The notes beneath the pieces were generated by a model that worked only from the letters and a program-made list of their open reading frames with translations, had not been told where the DNA came from and searched no databases. Both the position numbers and the translations under genes were made by a program. Below, in pieces: positions 27,915 through 36,373 of a DNA stretch of 64,000 nt (position 1 is the stretch's first letter; each line of letters opens with the position of its first letter). The DNA comes from Kocuria sp. (GTDB lineage Bacteria > Actinomycetota > Actinomycetes > Actinomycetales > Micrococcaceae): assembly GCF_030530945.1 (NCBI RefSeq), contig NZ_JAUMTZ010000003.1, positions 83,702-147,701 on the forward strand. The letters are read 5' to 3'.

Positions 27915-29384
27915 GTGACCGAGCACGCACCATCCGCGGGCCCCACCGGGAGACGAGAGCCCCGCGCGGACCCCGCACCGACCCCGGGGCCCGGGAAGAC
28001 GCCGGGAACCCGCTCCCGCAACGTCGCCATCTGGTTCTTCGGGGCCCTCGGCGGCATCCTGTGGGGCTACGACACCGGGGTGATCGGCGGCGCGCTGCTG
28101 TTCATCCCGGACGAGATCATTCCCACCCCGCTGATCGAGGGTCTGGTGGTGAGCGGCCTGCTGCTCGGCGCCATGGTCGGTGCCCTGGGCTCGGGACGGC
28201 TGTCCGACCGGCTCGGACGCAAGAAGCTGATCCTCATCGGTTCCGTCATCTTCGTCCTGGGGTCCGCGGGCGCCGCGCTCGCGGTCAGCTCACTCATGCT
28301 GATCCTGTTCCGGTTCCTGATCGGTGTGGGCGTGGGCATCGTCTCCGTGATCGTGCCCATGTACCTCAGCGAGCTGGCGCCCAAGAGCATCCGCGGCGGC
28401 CTGGCCTCCCTCATGCAGCTCATGGTGACCACGGGCATCTTCCTGGCGTACCTGGTGGACCTCGCGTTCCAGGACGCCGGGCTGTGGCGGTGGATGATCG
28501 GGCTGGGTGTGGTCCCGGCGATCGTGCTGATGATCGGCATCATGACCCAGCCGGAGAGCCCCCGCTGGATCATCGCCTCCCACCGTGGCGAGGAACCGGC
28601 GCTGCGCACCCTCGAACGGCTGCGCGGGGACCGGGGCGAGGCGGAGCGCGAGCTGGCGGAGATCAAGGCCTCCGTGGCCGCCGAGGAGGCGGAGCCGGAG
28701 CCCCTGAAGCTCGGGGACCTGCTCAGCTCCCGGTTGCGGATCCTGCTGGTGATCGGCGTGCTGCTGGTGTTCTTCCAGAACTTCGGCGGGATCAACACGA
28801 TCATCTACTACTGCCCCACGCTGCTGTCCAACATCGGCTTCAACCCCCAGCAGGCCCTGCTGGCCAATGCGGCGATCGGCCTGCTCAACATGCTCATGAC
28901 TCTGCCGGCCATCAAGCTCATCGACAGGATCGGGCGCAAGAGGCTGCTCATCGTCGGGGCCGCCGGCATGTGCGTGGGCATGCTCTTCCTGGGCGTCATG
29001 ACGGTGCTGGGGCTCACCACCCGGCAGGGCGGGCTGGCGGTCACCGTGACCCTGGTGGGCATCGGCATCTACATCGCGTCCTTCGCGATCTCCTGGGGCC
29101 CGGTGCAGTGGGTCATGCTCCCCGAGCTGTTCCCCCAGAGCATCCGCGCGGGTGCCATGGGCGTGGCCACCACGCTGAACTGGCTGTTCAACCTGACCGT
29201 GGCGCTGATCTTCCCCACGTTCCTGGCCGTGTTCGGCGCGGCCCCGAACTTCTTCTTCTTCGCTGTGATGACGTTCCTGGCCCTGATCTTCGCGTGGCGG
29301 CTGCTGCCCGAGACCAAGGGCCGGTCCCTGGAGGAGATCGAGGCGCAGCTCACCGGCCGCATCCCGGCCGTCCCCGCGGCGTAG
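27915..29384 (+). CDS. sugar porter family MFS transporter
   Basis: A 489-residue 12-helix transporter. Sugar-porter signatures are all present: GGILWGYDTGVIGGAL in helix 1, GRLSDRLGRKK in loop 2-3, PESPRW after helix 6, and LPETKGRSLEEIE at the end. It probably imports a monosaccharide or polyol by proton symport. A hydrophilic, proline-rich N-terminus of about 35 residues precedes helix 1. The GTG start has GAGGAC upstream. It stands alone, with no sugar kinase or regulator beside it. Confidence 0.93.
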   Translation: MTEHAPSAGPTGRREPRADPAPTPGPGKTPGTRSRNVAIWFFGALGGILWGYDTGVIGGALLFIPDEIIPTPLIEGLVVSGLLLGAMVGALGSGRLSDRLGRKKLILIGSVIFVLGSAGAALAVSSLMLILFRFLIGVGVGIVSVIVPMYLSELAPKSIRGGLASLMQLMVTTGIFLAYLVDLAFQDAGLWRWMIGLGVVPAIVLMIGIMTQPESPRWIIASHRGEEPALRTLERLRGDRGEAERELAEIKASVAAEEAEPEPLKLGDLLSSRLRILLVIGVLLVFFQNFGGINTIIYYCPTLLSNIGFNPQQALLANAAIGLLNMLMTLPAIKLIDRIGRKRLLIVGAAGMCVGMLFLGVMTVLGLTTRQGGLAVTVTLVGIGIYIASFAISWGPVQWVMLPELFPQSIRAGAMGVATTLNWLFNLTVALIFPTFLAVFGAAPNFFFFAVMTFLALIFAWRLLPETKGRSLEEIEAQLTGRIPAVPAA

Positions 29385-29447
29385 GCACGGTGCTCCGGGG
29401 GAACGCTGTTTCCCACCTGGGCCTGCTGCACCGTCAACCCCGGCGAC

Positions 29448-29483
29448 GACGAAGGGCCCCACCTCTCGGTGGGGCCCTTCGTC
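29448..29483. terminator. bidirectional hairpin
   Basis: GACGAAGGGCCCCAC and GTGGGGCCCTTCGTC form a perfect 15-bp stem around CTCTCG, between the sugar porter gene and the convergent pyroglutamyl peptidase gene. Confidence 0.8.
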
Positions 29484-29539
29484 ATGGGACCCGCTATCCG
29501 GGTCGCAGTTCAGGGGCACTGATCTCCTGGCGGAGCGGC

Positions 29540-30181
29540 TCAGAACGGTTGTGGTCGTGCTTCCCCCGCGACCGTGCGCACCACGGCCGCCAGCCCACGC
29601 ACGAGGTCGCCAAAACTCAGCGCTGACTGCGCGGGGGCGCCGTCCGGGTCGGTCTCCGCGCCGATTCCCGCCAACCCACGTGATCTGACCGCGGGCACGT
29701 GGATGAAGGCGGCGGTCAGATCCGTTCCGTGCAGCGCGGTCCAGAACACCGCATTGCACAGGAACGCGCCGGCATCGCTGGAGATCTCGGCGGGCACGCC
29801 CGCGTCCCGGACGGCACGGGTGAGCGCCGCGGGGTCGATGCGGGACTCGAGGCGATCGGGTCCACGCGTGAGCGGACCACGGCTCCGGACCACGCCGTCG
29901 TTGTCCGGGATGCGCCCGTGACCCACGTTCTTTGCCCAGCGCTCGGGGGTGACTGCCGCGCGACCACCTGCTTCCCCCGCCGCCACGACCGCGTCCGGCC
30001 GGTGGGCCGCGACGGCTTGCAGCAGCGCGGGGCCCGCCCCGGACCACGTCACGGGGAGGATCGCCGTGACGACCTGTGCGCCGTCGACGACGCCGGTGCC
30101 CCCGAGCCGGTGGACGGCGACGCCGCTCGCGTTCTCCCGCTCGCCGCCGAAGGGCTCGAAGCCGGTCACGAGGATCTTCAT
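29540..30181 (-). CDS. pcp: pyroglutamyl-peptidase I
   Basis: A 213-residue cysteine peptidase (C15 family) that removes N-terminal pyroglutamate. The start MKILVTGFEPFGGE is typical. The catalytic triad can be placed at E80 (VTPERWAKN), C142 (FLCNAVF) and H161 (FIHVP). The C-terminus is slightly longer than usual. No partner genes are adjacent. Base composition here is a little below the window average. Confidence 0.95.
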   Translation of the reverse strand: MKILVTGFEPFGGERENASGVAVHRLGGTGVVDGAQVVTAILPVTWSGAGPALLQAVAAHRPDAVVAAGEAGGRAAVTPERWAKNVGHGRIPDNDGVVRSRGPLTRGPDRLESRIDPAALTRAVRDAGVPAEISSDAGAFLCNAVFWTALHGTDLTAAFIHVPAVRSRGLAGIGAETDPDGAPAQSALSFGDLVRGLAAVVRTVAGEARPQPF

Positions 30182-30187
30182 GGACGC

Positions 30188-30193
30188 ACCCTA
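30188..30193 (-). promoter_or_regulatory. -10 of leaderless pcp
   Basis: On the minus strand TAGGGT is followed by GCGTCC and the ATG at 30181. Confidence 0.55.
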
Positions 30194-30320
30194 TCCTCGC
30201 ACCGGGCACCACGTCGTTCTTGATGCCCGCTCGCGAATGGCGGCCCCCGCGAGGCACGGCAGGAGATGGGAACAGGGGCAAAAGCATGTCTTAGCATCCT
30301 CCGCCGGGGTCAGAGCCCGC

Positions 30321-30326
30321 TAAGGT
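30321..30326 (+). promoter_or_regulatory. -10 of leaderless FkbM gene
   Basis: TAAGGT, then ACAGCC, then ATG at 30333. Confidence 0.55.
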
Positions 30327-30332
30327 ACAGCC

Positions 30333-31202
30333 ATGTCCCTCATGAACGCTCTTCGACGCGTTGCCGACCTCCCCGGAATTCGCGCGGTAGTGCTGCGGCC
30401 GGGAGTGCGCCGCAGGATCGCTCGGGTGCTGGCAGCGCGTTTCTTGGTCGGGGCGTGGTGCACCACGACGCCGTGGACCGTTCTGCGTCGCGAATTCCTG
30501 GACGCGGGCACCACACACCTCTACGTGCTGCGCCGCACAGGGTTGCCGATCGCGCTCCAGCATGGGCGGGACATGGAGGCACTGTTCGAAGTCTTCGTCC
30601 GTGGGGAGTACGAACCGCCGAGCGAGCTGCGGGCGCGCCTGACGAACCCGTCCGTCGTCCTGGACATCGGCGCGAACATCGGGGCGTTCTCAGCGTGGGC
30701 ACGTGGCCGCTGGCCTCAGGCCGACATCGTCGCTGTGGAGCCGGTGGCCGAGAACGCTCGCGTGTATCGCGCCTGGGCCACGACTGCCCAGGACACCCTC
30801 CGTCTCATTGAGGCGGCTGCCGGGACGGAGCCGGGGCACGCGGTGTTCGTGCAGGGGATGGGCGGTGGTGACCGGCGCGCCTCACCCGATGACATGCAGG
30901 GCGACCAGCAGACCGTGGGGACGGGGTTCGTCACGGTCCCGGTCGTGGACATCCTTCCGGTCATGGCGGATGCCGATGTCATCAAGATGGACATCGAGGG
31001 CGGAGAGTGGCCCATCCTGGCCGATCCGCGCCTGGCGGACCTGCGCTCCGTCACCCTGGTCATGGAGTACCACCGCCATGGCGCCCCGTTCCTGCCGGCC
31101 GCGGACGCCGCGCGGCAGCTGCTCACGAGGGCAGGCTTCCGCACGGGCTTCGCTCGACCGAACCACTGGGGGCACGGGATTCTGTGGGCGTGGAAGGACT
31201 GA
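30333..31202 (+). CDS. FkbM family methyltransferase
   Basis: A 289-residue SAM-dependent methyltransferase. Motif I is VVLDIGANIGAFS (about 109-121), followed by the acidic VAVEPVAENA. The FkbM-specific VIKMDIEGGEWPIL lies near 218-231. FkbM enzymes methylate hydroxyl groups of polyketides or surface sugars; the substrate here cannot be told. It stands alone between pcp (divergent) and a tRNA. An N-terminal extension of about 60 residues precedes the fold and is rich in Arg and Val. Confidence 0.88.
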   Translation: MSLMNALRRVADLPGIRAVVLRPGVRRRIARVLAARFLVGAWCTTTPWTVLRREFLDAGTTHLYVLRRTGLPIALQHGRDMEALFEVFVRGEYEPPSELRARLTNPSVVLDIGANIGAFSAWARGRWPQADIVAVEPVAENARVYRAWATTAQDTLRLIEAAAGTEPGHAVFVQGMGGGDRRASPDDMQGDQQTVGTGFVTVPVVDILPVMADADVIKMDIEGGEWPILADPRLADLRSVTLVMEYHRHGAPFLPAADAARQLLTRAGFRTGFARPNHWGHGILWAWKD

Positions 31203-31271
31203 GCCGCGGTTTCACGTGGCCGGGTTAGGACACGTCGGGCGCAACAGATCCGCCGTGGGCTGGCACCCACG

Positions 31272-31306
31272 AAAAAGATCCCGTGCCTGGAAAGGCACGG
31301 GATCTT
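31272..31306 (-). terminator. terminator of tRNA-Ala
   Basis: The perfect 13-bp stem AAGATCCCGTGCC/GGCACGGGATCTT has a 6-base loop. In the minus direction it runs into a T-tract. It lies just past the tRNA 3' end and is the most classical Rho-independent site in the window. Confidence 0.85.
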
Positions 31307-31311
31307 CGGGG

Positions 31312-31384
31312 TGGAGCCTAGGGGAATCGAACCCCTGACCTTTTCATTGCGAACGAAACGCTCTACCAACTGAGCTAAGGCCCC
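31312..31384 (-). tRNA. tRNA-Ala (anticodon CGC)
   Basis: The 73-base minus-strand sequence folds as a cloverleaf. The acceptor GGGGCCT pairs with AGGCTCC, giving the G3:U70 wobble that identifies alanine tRNAs. The D arm is GCTC-AGTTGGTA-GAGC, the anticodon loop TTCGCAA (CGC), and the T arm AGGGG-TTCGATT-CCCCT. The discriminator is A73 and CCA is not encoded. It reads the GCG codon. Confidence 0.95.
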
Positions 31385-31504
31385 GGACAACAGGCATCAC
31401 TGTAGTCCCCCCGCCCGGATTTCGCACATCAGCGCCGCACAAGTGCCCGACACATGACCCGTGCGGTCGCCGCGGGCCCGGACCGGCAGCGGTCAGGAGA
31501 CCTC

Positions 31505-31510
31505 TAGGGT
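31505..31510 (+). promoter_or_regulatory. -10 of leaderless gene at 31517
   Basis: TAGGGT, then GGGGGC, then ATG. The G-run could also act as a weak ribosome site. Confidence 0.45.
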
Positions 31511-31516
31511 GGGGGC

Positions 31517-32428
31517 ATGACCTCAGCTGAGCCCGCCCCGCCCGTGCCCGCCCCGTCCGACGACGCCGCCGGCCCCGCCTTCACGGTCGGCTACGTCCCC
31601 GGCGTGATGCCCGGCAAGTGGTTCGGGAGGTGGCGCGAGCGCAGGCTCAAGCCCGTTCTGCGTGACGAGCTGCTCCCTGCTGGCGGGTGGCGCGCCGCGC
31701 TGGAGGACGCCACCGTGACCGCGTGCTTCGTCCGCCTGGGGTGGGCTCCCGGTGACCCGAGCCCGGAGGAGCTGCGGAGCACCCACCACGCGGTGCACCT
31801 CTACGACGAGCGCCGGGTGGCGGTGCTGGGCACGGACGACGTCCTCGGGGTCCTGGACACCCTCACCACCGCCCAGCTCACCGAGGAGGCCACACCCCAG
31901 GCCCACGCGGACATCGACGACGCCGCCATGGCCGTGGAGCTCGCGGCCGCCGGTGTGGGTCCGGTGGTGCTGCCCATGTCCGTCGCCCGGCTGCACGCCC
32001 GCAAGGACGTGACCACGCGCGAGATCACCGATGCACCGCCGGTCCCGGTGTTCCTGGTGTGGCCCCGGGGTCTGGAGGAGGAGACAGAGGACGCCGTGCA
32101 GCGCTTCGTGGGGGTCGTCCGCGGCCGCCGGGAGGGCAGTGGCAGGGAGGCCGGGGACGCAGAGTCCACCGGCGGGGAACCCGCCCGTCGTGACGAGGGG
32201 GCGCGGGCGGCGTCGTCCTCCGAAGCGGCGACCCGCGGTGCGGGAACCGGTGCGCGCCCGGCTCAGGAGACCGCCGCCGCGGCGGAACCGGCAACCGCCG
32301 CCGCCGGGAAGGGAGCCGCGAAGGGCCGTTCCGGTGGGTGGGCCAAGGCGGGAGCGAGCACCAAGCCCGGGCTGCGGCGCAAGCCCGGGAAGAAGGTCAA
32401 GAACGGGCGGAACCGGAAGCGGCGCTGA
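31517..32428 (+). CDS. LysR substrate-binding-domain-like protein without HTH
   Basis: A 303-residue protein. Residues about 22-200 (FTVGYVPGVMPGKWF, HHAVHLYDERRVAVLG, VVLPMSVARLHARKDV, PPVPVFLVWPRG) resemble the effector domain of LysR-type regulators, but no DNA-binding domain precedes it. The last 100 residues are low complexity, Ala/Gly/Glu-rich and then strongly basic (KKVKNGRNRKRR), which could bind nucleic acid. The role is unknown. It ends 7 bases from the convergent mscS gene. Confidence 0.65.
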   Translation: MTSAEPAPPVPAPSDDAAGPAFTVGYVPGVMPGKWFGRWRERRLKPVLRDELLPAGGWRAALEDATVTACFVRLGWAPGDPSPEELRSTHHAVHLYDERRVAVLGTDDVLGVLDTLTTAQLTEEATPQAHADIDDAAMAVELAAAGVGPVVLPMSVARLHARKDVTTREITDAPPVPVFLVWPRGLEEETEDAVQRFVGVVRGRREGSGREAGDAESTGGEPARRDEGARAASSSEAATRGAGTGARPAQETAAAAEPATAAAGKGAAKGRSGGWAKAGASTKPGLRRKPGKKVKNGRNRKRR

Positions 32429-32435
32429 GCCCGGC

Positions 32436-33512
32436 TCAGCCGTCCCCGCGGCGCTCGGCGGAGGAGGTGCCCTCGCCGCCGTCGTCCTTGCTGGGGGTGC
32501 GGCCGTCGAACGTGTGGGTCTCCGTGGTGGGGGAGGACGGGTGCACGGGCGTGGTGCGCACGCTGCCCGCGGTGGGCACGCGCGGCACGGGGAACGAGGT
32601 GGTGGGTATGTCCGCGCGGGTCTCCGGCTCGGAGCCGGCGCGCACGGTCACCTGGGTGGTCAAGGGGATGCGCAGCCCGTCCCGGTCCAGCATCTTCTTG
32701 ATCCGCACGCGCATCACACGTGCCACGTCCCACTGCTCCAGCGGCGCGGTCTTCACGGCCAGGCGGATGGTGATGCTCTCGCCCGTGACGCTCTCCACGC
32801 CCCAGACCTCGGGGTCGGCCACGATGCTGGGGCCCACGTCCGGGTCGTCGCGCACCAGCAGCGCCTCGTGCTCGATCATGTCCGCCACGAGGTCGATGTT
32901 CGTGTCGTAGGGCACCGGGATGTCCAGCACGCAGCGGGCCCAGCCCTGCGACTGGTTGCCCACCCGCAGGATCTCGCCGTTGCGCACGTGCCACAGGGTG
33001 CCCTTCATGTCCCTCACCTGGGTGACGCGCAGGCCCACGTTCTCCACCGTGCCCACGGCCTCGCCCAGGTCCACGGAGTCCCCGATGCCCAGCTGGTCCT
33101 CCGCGACCATGAAGATGCCCGAGAGGTAGTCCTTCACCAGGGACTGCGCGCCGAAGGACAGTGCGACACCCGCGATCCCGGCGGACGCGATCACGGGGGC
33201 GATGTTGAAGCCCAGCTCGGAGATGATCATCAGGATCGCGATGGCCCACACGATGACCGTGGACACCGAGGAGAGCACCGCCCCGATGGTGCGGGCCCGC
33301 AGCGACTGGCGCTCCGCGGCCACTCCCACGTCCTTGACCCACCGGGCCTGGCCGCGGTCGATCCGCCGCACGATCCGTGTCTGGGTGCCACGGGCGATGC
33401 CGCGGGTGACCTTGCGGATCACCAGCCGGATCACGGCGGAGAGGATCGCGGCCCCCACGATCACCAGGACCACACGGAAGGGTTTGTCGAGCCAGAATTC
33501 CAGAGTCTGCAT
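32436..33512 (-). CDS. MscS family mechanosensitive channel
   Basis: A 358-residue membrane protein. One helix near the N-terminus and two central ones (about 75-135) lead into the MscS pore and beta domain: SAGIAGVALSFGAQSLVKDYLSGIFMVAEDQLGIGDSV. A C-terminal alpha/beta part and a disordered Thr/Pro/Ser tail follow. It opens on membrane tension and releases osmolytes. ATG 33512 is chosen because the -10 TATCGT lies 8 bases before it; a GTG directly upstream (33515) abuts GGAGG. Confidence 0.92.
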   Translation of the reverse strand: MQTLEFWLDKPFRVVLVIVGAAILSAVIRLVIRKVTRGIARGTQTRIVRRIDRGQARWVKDVGVAAERQSLRARTIGAVLSSVSTVIVWAIAILMIISELGFNIAPVIASAGIAGVALSFGAQSLVKDYLSGIFMVAEDQLGIGDSVDLGEAVGTVENVGLRVTQVRDMKGTLWHVRNGEILRVGNQSQGWARCVLDIPVPYDTNIDLVADMIEHEALLVRDDPDVGPSIVADPEVWGVESVTGESITIRLAVKTAPLEQWDVARVMRVRIKKMLDRDGLRIPLTTQVTVRAGSEPETRADIPTTSFPVPRVPTAGSVRTTPVHPSSPTTETHTFDGRTPSKDDGGEGTSSAERRGDG

Positions 33513-33520
33513 CACCCTCC

Positions 33521-33526
33521 ACGATA
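33521..33526 (-). promoter_or_regulatory. -10 of mscS
   Basis: On the minus strand TATCGT ends 8 bases before the ATG at 33512. GGAGG in the gap is too close to serve as a normal ribosome site. Confidence 0.4.
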
Positions 33527-33638
33527 TCTGTGCCGGGTGGGTGTCCGCTCGGAGCCCCCGGTGCGTTCCGTGCGGGACCGGGGCGGGCGACGTCGCTCCC
33601 TGCGCGGGCGCGCGGCGTGCCTGCTCAGTGGGCGGGGA

Positions 33639-34670
33639 TCAGAGCCAGTCCTTGCGCTTGAACACCACGTACAGGACCAGGCCCACCAGGACCATGAGCC
33701 CGAGGGACATGGGGTAGCCGTACGCCCACTCCAGCTCGGGCATGTCCTTGAAGTTCATGCCGTAGATGGAACCCACGATGGACGGGGCGAAGAGGATGGC
33801 CGCCCAGGAGGAGATCTTCTTCATCTGGTCGTTCTGCACCATGGCGGACTCGTTCTGCCGGGCGGTGGTCAGCGTGGAGTCCAGGCTCATGGCGTCCGTG
33901 AGGGAGGAGCGCATGGACTCGAGCTTGCCGCTGACCTGTATCACGTGGTCCAGCACGTCCCGCAGCCGGTGCTGGAGCTCCTCGGGGGTGCCGTACTTGC
34001 CGAAGCCCGCGAAGTAGCGCTGCATCACGGCGCTGAGGGGCGCCACGCCGCGGTGGAAGTCGTTGATCTCGCGGGCGAGCTCGTAGATCCGCTGGGACAC
34101 GCTGGACTCCCCGGCGAACAGGCCGTCCTCGATCTCGTCGATGTCGTTCTCCAGCCCCGAGAGCACGGGGAAGTAGTCGTCCACGATCTGGTCCAGGAGG
34201 GCGTAGAGGACCCCGTCCGGGCCGAAGCACAGCAGCTCGGAGTCCGCCTCCACCCGTTTGCGCACCCGGCCCACGCCGCTGGACTCGGAGTGGCGGATGG
34301 TGATCACGAAGTTCGGGCCGGTGAAGATGTGGATCTCCCCGATCTCCACGGTCTCGGTCTCGTCCTGGTACACGGCCGGGCGGATCACGGTGAACAGCGT
34401 CTGCCCGTAGCGCTCCATCTTGGGCCGCTGGTGGGCCTGCACGGCGTCCTCCACGGCGAGCTCGTGGAGCCCGAAGTGCTGCGCCAGCGAGTCGATCTCC
34501 GTGGCGGACGGACGGTACAGCCCGATCCACGCCAGCACGGTGTCCTCGCCAGACGGGTTCTCCGCGGGCTGGTCCACCACCCGCTGCAGGAGGGAGTATG
34601 TCTCCTCCAGGGAGTCCGGGGACTCCACCTTGGTCCCGTTGCGGTAAATGGCGTTCTCCACGATGCTCAC
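33639..34670 (-). CDS. CorA family magnesium/cobalt transporter
   Basis: A 343-residue CorA channel. The large cytoplasmic domain (about 1-280) ends in long helices. The two C-terminal helices carry the selectivity motif GMN (SIYGMNFKDMPEL) in the loop between them and the basic end FKRKDWL. It takes up Mg2+ driven by membrane potential. The GTG at 34670 follows CATAAT by 6 bases, and the protein start matches family alignment better than the upstream in-frame codon at 34718. Divergent from the NUDIX gene. Confidence 0.93.
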   Translation of the reverse strand: MSIVENAIYRNGTKVESPDSLEETYSLLQRVVDQPAENPSGEDTVLAWIGLYRPSATEIDSLAQHFGLHELAVEDAVQAHQRPKMERYGQTLFTVIRPAVYQDETETVEIGEIHIFTGPNFVITIRHSESSGVGRVRKRVEADSELLCFGPDGVLYALLDQIVDDYFPVLSGLENDIDEIEDGLFAGESSVSQRIYELAREINDFHRGVAPLSAVMQRYFAGFGKYGTPEELQHRLRDVLDHVIQVSGKLESMRSSLTDAMSLDSTLTTARQNESAMVQNDQMKKISSWAAILFAPSIVGSIYGMNFKDMPELEWAYGYPMSLGLMVLVGLVLYVVFKRKDWL

Positions 34671-34676
34671 CCGTCC

Positions 34677-34682
34677 ATTATG
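34677..34682 (-). promoter_or_regulatory. -10 of leaderless corA-like gene
   Basis: On the minus strand CATAAT, then GGACGG, then GTG at 34670. Confidence 0.6.
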
Positions 34683-34753
34683 GGGGTCCGTGCCGTCCCG
34701 GCCCCGCCGCGCACGCACCCCCGGCGGGCCCAGGGGGCGTGCGGGCGCACCAC

Positions 34754-34759
34754 TACACT
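34754..34759 (+). promoter_or_regulatory. -10 of leaderless NUDIX gene
   Basis: TACACT, then GGCGGC, then ATG at 34766. Confidence 0.55.
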
Positions 34760-34765
34760 GGCGGC

Positions 34766-35281
34766 ATGAGCCAGCCGTTCGATTCCCGCGTGGGCGCCTA
34801 CGCCCTGATCACCCGTGACGACCACCTGCTGCTGACGCACTGGAACCCGCGCCACCCGGACTTCGAGGGCGCGTGGACCCTGCCCGGCGGCGGCATGGAG
34901 CCGGGGGAGCAGCCGGAGGAGGCCATGCTGCGCGAGGTGTTCGAGGAGACCGGCTACCGCGTGGCCTCCGACGGCCTGGTGGGCGTCCACAGCTACTGGA
35001 TGACCCCCGAGCAGCGCCTGGACCCCACCACGCGCGGCAACCACGCCTGCCGGGTGCTCTACACCGCGCACGTCACCGGCGGGGAGCTCGCCGTGGAGCA
35101 GGACGGCTCCTCGGACGACGCCGCCTGGTTCCCCCTCGCGGAGGTCGGCGCCCTGCCGCGCCTGGACCTGGTGGACCAGGGTCTGCGCCTGGCCGGGCTC
35201 GCGGACCGGGTCACCGAGCGCACCCCACCCGCCGCGGTCGCGGAGCAGGACGTCTCCACCGAGCCCGGTCACGAGCGGTGA
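34766..35281 (+). CDS. NUDIX hydrolase
   Basis: A 171-residue hydrolase of nucleoside diphosphate derivatives. The NUDIX box is complete: GGMEPGEQPEEAMLREVFEETG matches G-x5-E-x7-REUxEExGU at about 37-59. The substrate is not predictable; the YWMTPEQRLD region is not diagnostic. The start of the next gene overlaps its stop by four bases, so the two share a transcript although their functions look unrelated. Confidence 0.93.
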   Translation: MSQPFDSRVGAYALITRDDHLLLTHWNPRHPDFEGAWTLPGGGMEPGEQPEEAMLREVFEETGYRVASDGLVGVHSYWMTPEQRLDPTTRGNHACRVLYTAHVTGGELAVEQDGSSDDAAWFPLAEVGALPRLDLVDQGLRLAGLADRVTERTPPAAVAEQDVSTEPGHER

Positions 35282-36318
35282 ACCACCCCCTGCGCCTGCG
35301 GGCCGCCGCCGTGCTGGCCGCGGGGACACTGGCGCTCGCCGGCTGCGGGGCAGGCGGGGAGCAGGCCAGGACGGACACGACCGGGGCGAGCGCGGCGGCG
35401 TCGTCCCCCGGCGGGAACACCGTGACCATCGCCACGGGCGTGGACACCCAGACCCGTGTGCTCGCGAACTACTACCAGCAGCGCCTGGCGCAGGACGGCG
35501 TCGCGGCGCGCGTGGTGGACGTGGGCTCCACCCGGGAGGAGATCTTCGCGGCGCTGAAGGCGGGGCGGGTGTCCGCGGTGCCCGACTTCACCGGCGACCT
35601 CTACGTCTACGCGCGCGAGCACGAGCAGCCGGCCGGGCAGCCGCCGAGTCCCTCGCCCTCGGCCACCGCGGACACGGACGCCCCGCGCGGGCTGCTGGAC
35701 TCGCTGGGCCAGCTGCTCGGCATCACGGGGGAGACGGGCCCCTCCGACGACGACGTGTACCGCGCCCTGCCCGACGCCCTGCCCGAGGGGCTGCGGGTCC
35801 TGGACAGCTCCGGGGCCCAGCGCACGGACCGGATGGTCGTGACCGCGGCGACCGCCGCCCAGTACGACCTGGGGAGCCTGGACTCCGCGGGCAAGCAGTG
35901 CGGGAAGCTGTCCGTGGGCATGGCCTCCGGGTACTCGGACGGCGCCCAGGGCGAGCGGGGGCTGAAGGCGTACTACGACTGCGCGCCCAGGGCCACGCCC
36001 GAGTACGCCACCACCGGAGAGCTCGTGGACGCCCTGCTCACCGACAAGGTGCAGGCCGCGGTGCTGCGCTCCTCCGAGCCGGTGATCGCGGACGACGGGC
36101 TCGTCACGCTGGACGACCCCGACCGGCTGTTCCGGCCCGAACGGGCCGTGGTGCTCGGCTCCGACACCCTGGAGGACCGGGCGGTCTCCTCCCTCAACGC
36201 CGCGTCCGCGGACTTGCGCAGCGAGGACCTGACCACCATCACGCGGCTCACGAGCGGCTCCTCCCCGGCGATGAGCCCGGAGAAGGCCGCGCAGTTCCTG
36301 CGGGAGCAGCCGCGCTGA
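35278..36318 (+). CDS. betaine/choline-type substrate-binding lipoprotein
   Basis: A 346-residue lipoprotein. A signal peptide ends in the lipobox LALAG-C23. The mature part matches the OpuAC/ProX-like binding fold of quaternary-amine ABC importers (VTIATGVDTQTRVLANYYQQRL at the start, ALKAGRVSAVPDFTGDLYVY, later AAVLRSSEPVIADDGLVTLDDPDRLF). A Pro/Ser/Asp-rich insert of about 45 residues lies near 120-165. No permease or ATPase gene is adjacent, so it is an orphan binding protein that must work with components elsewhere. Confidence 0.8.
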   Translation: MNHPLRLRAAAVLAAGTLALAGCGAGGEQARTDTTGASAAASSPGGNTVTIATGVDTQTRVLANYYQQRLAQDGVAARVVDVGSTREEIFAALKAGRVSAVPDFTGDLYVYAREHEQPAGQPPSPSPSATADTDAPRGLLDSLGQLLGITGETGPSDDDVYRALPDALPEGLRVLDSSGAQRTDRMVVTAATAAQYDLGSLDSAGKQCGKLSVGMASGYSDGAQGERGLKAYYDCAPRATPEYATTGELVDALLTDKVQAAVLRSSEPVIADDGLVTLDDPDRLFRPERAVVLGSDTLEDRAVSSLNAASADLRSEDLTTITRLTSGSSPAMSPEKAAQFLREQPR

Positions 36319-36361
36319 CCCGCGGGGGTGTCACGCCCGGACCCGCCGAGGGGGCCCCGAG

Positions 36362-36367
36362 TACGCT
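36362..36367 (+). promoter_or_regulatory. -10 of leaderless aminotransferase gene
   Basis: TACGCT, then GGCCCC, then ATG at 36374. Confidence 0.55.
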
Positions 36368-36373
36368 GGCCCC

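Noticed and set aside
29540..31384. Genomic island inserted at tRNA-Ala (pcp and FkbM, slightly lower G+C)
   Set aside because: I found no copy of the tRNA 3' end on the far side and no integrase. The composition shift is small.
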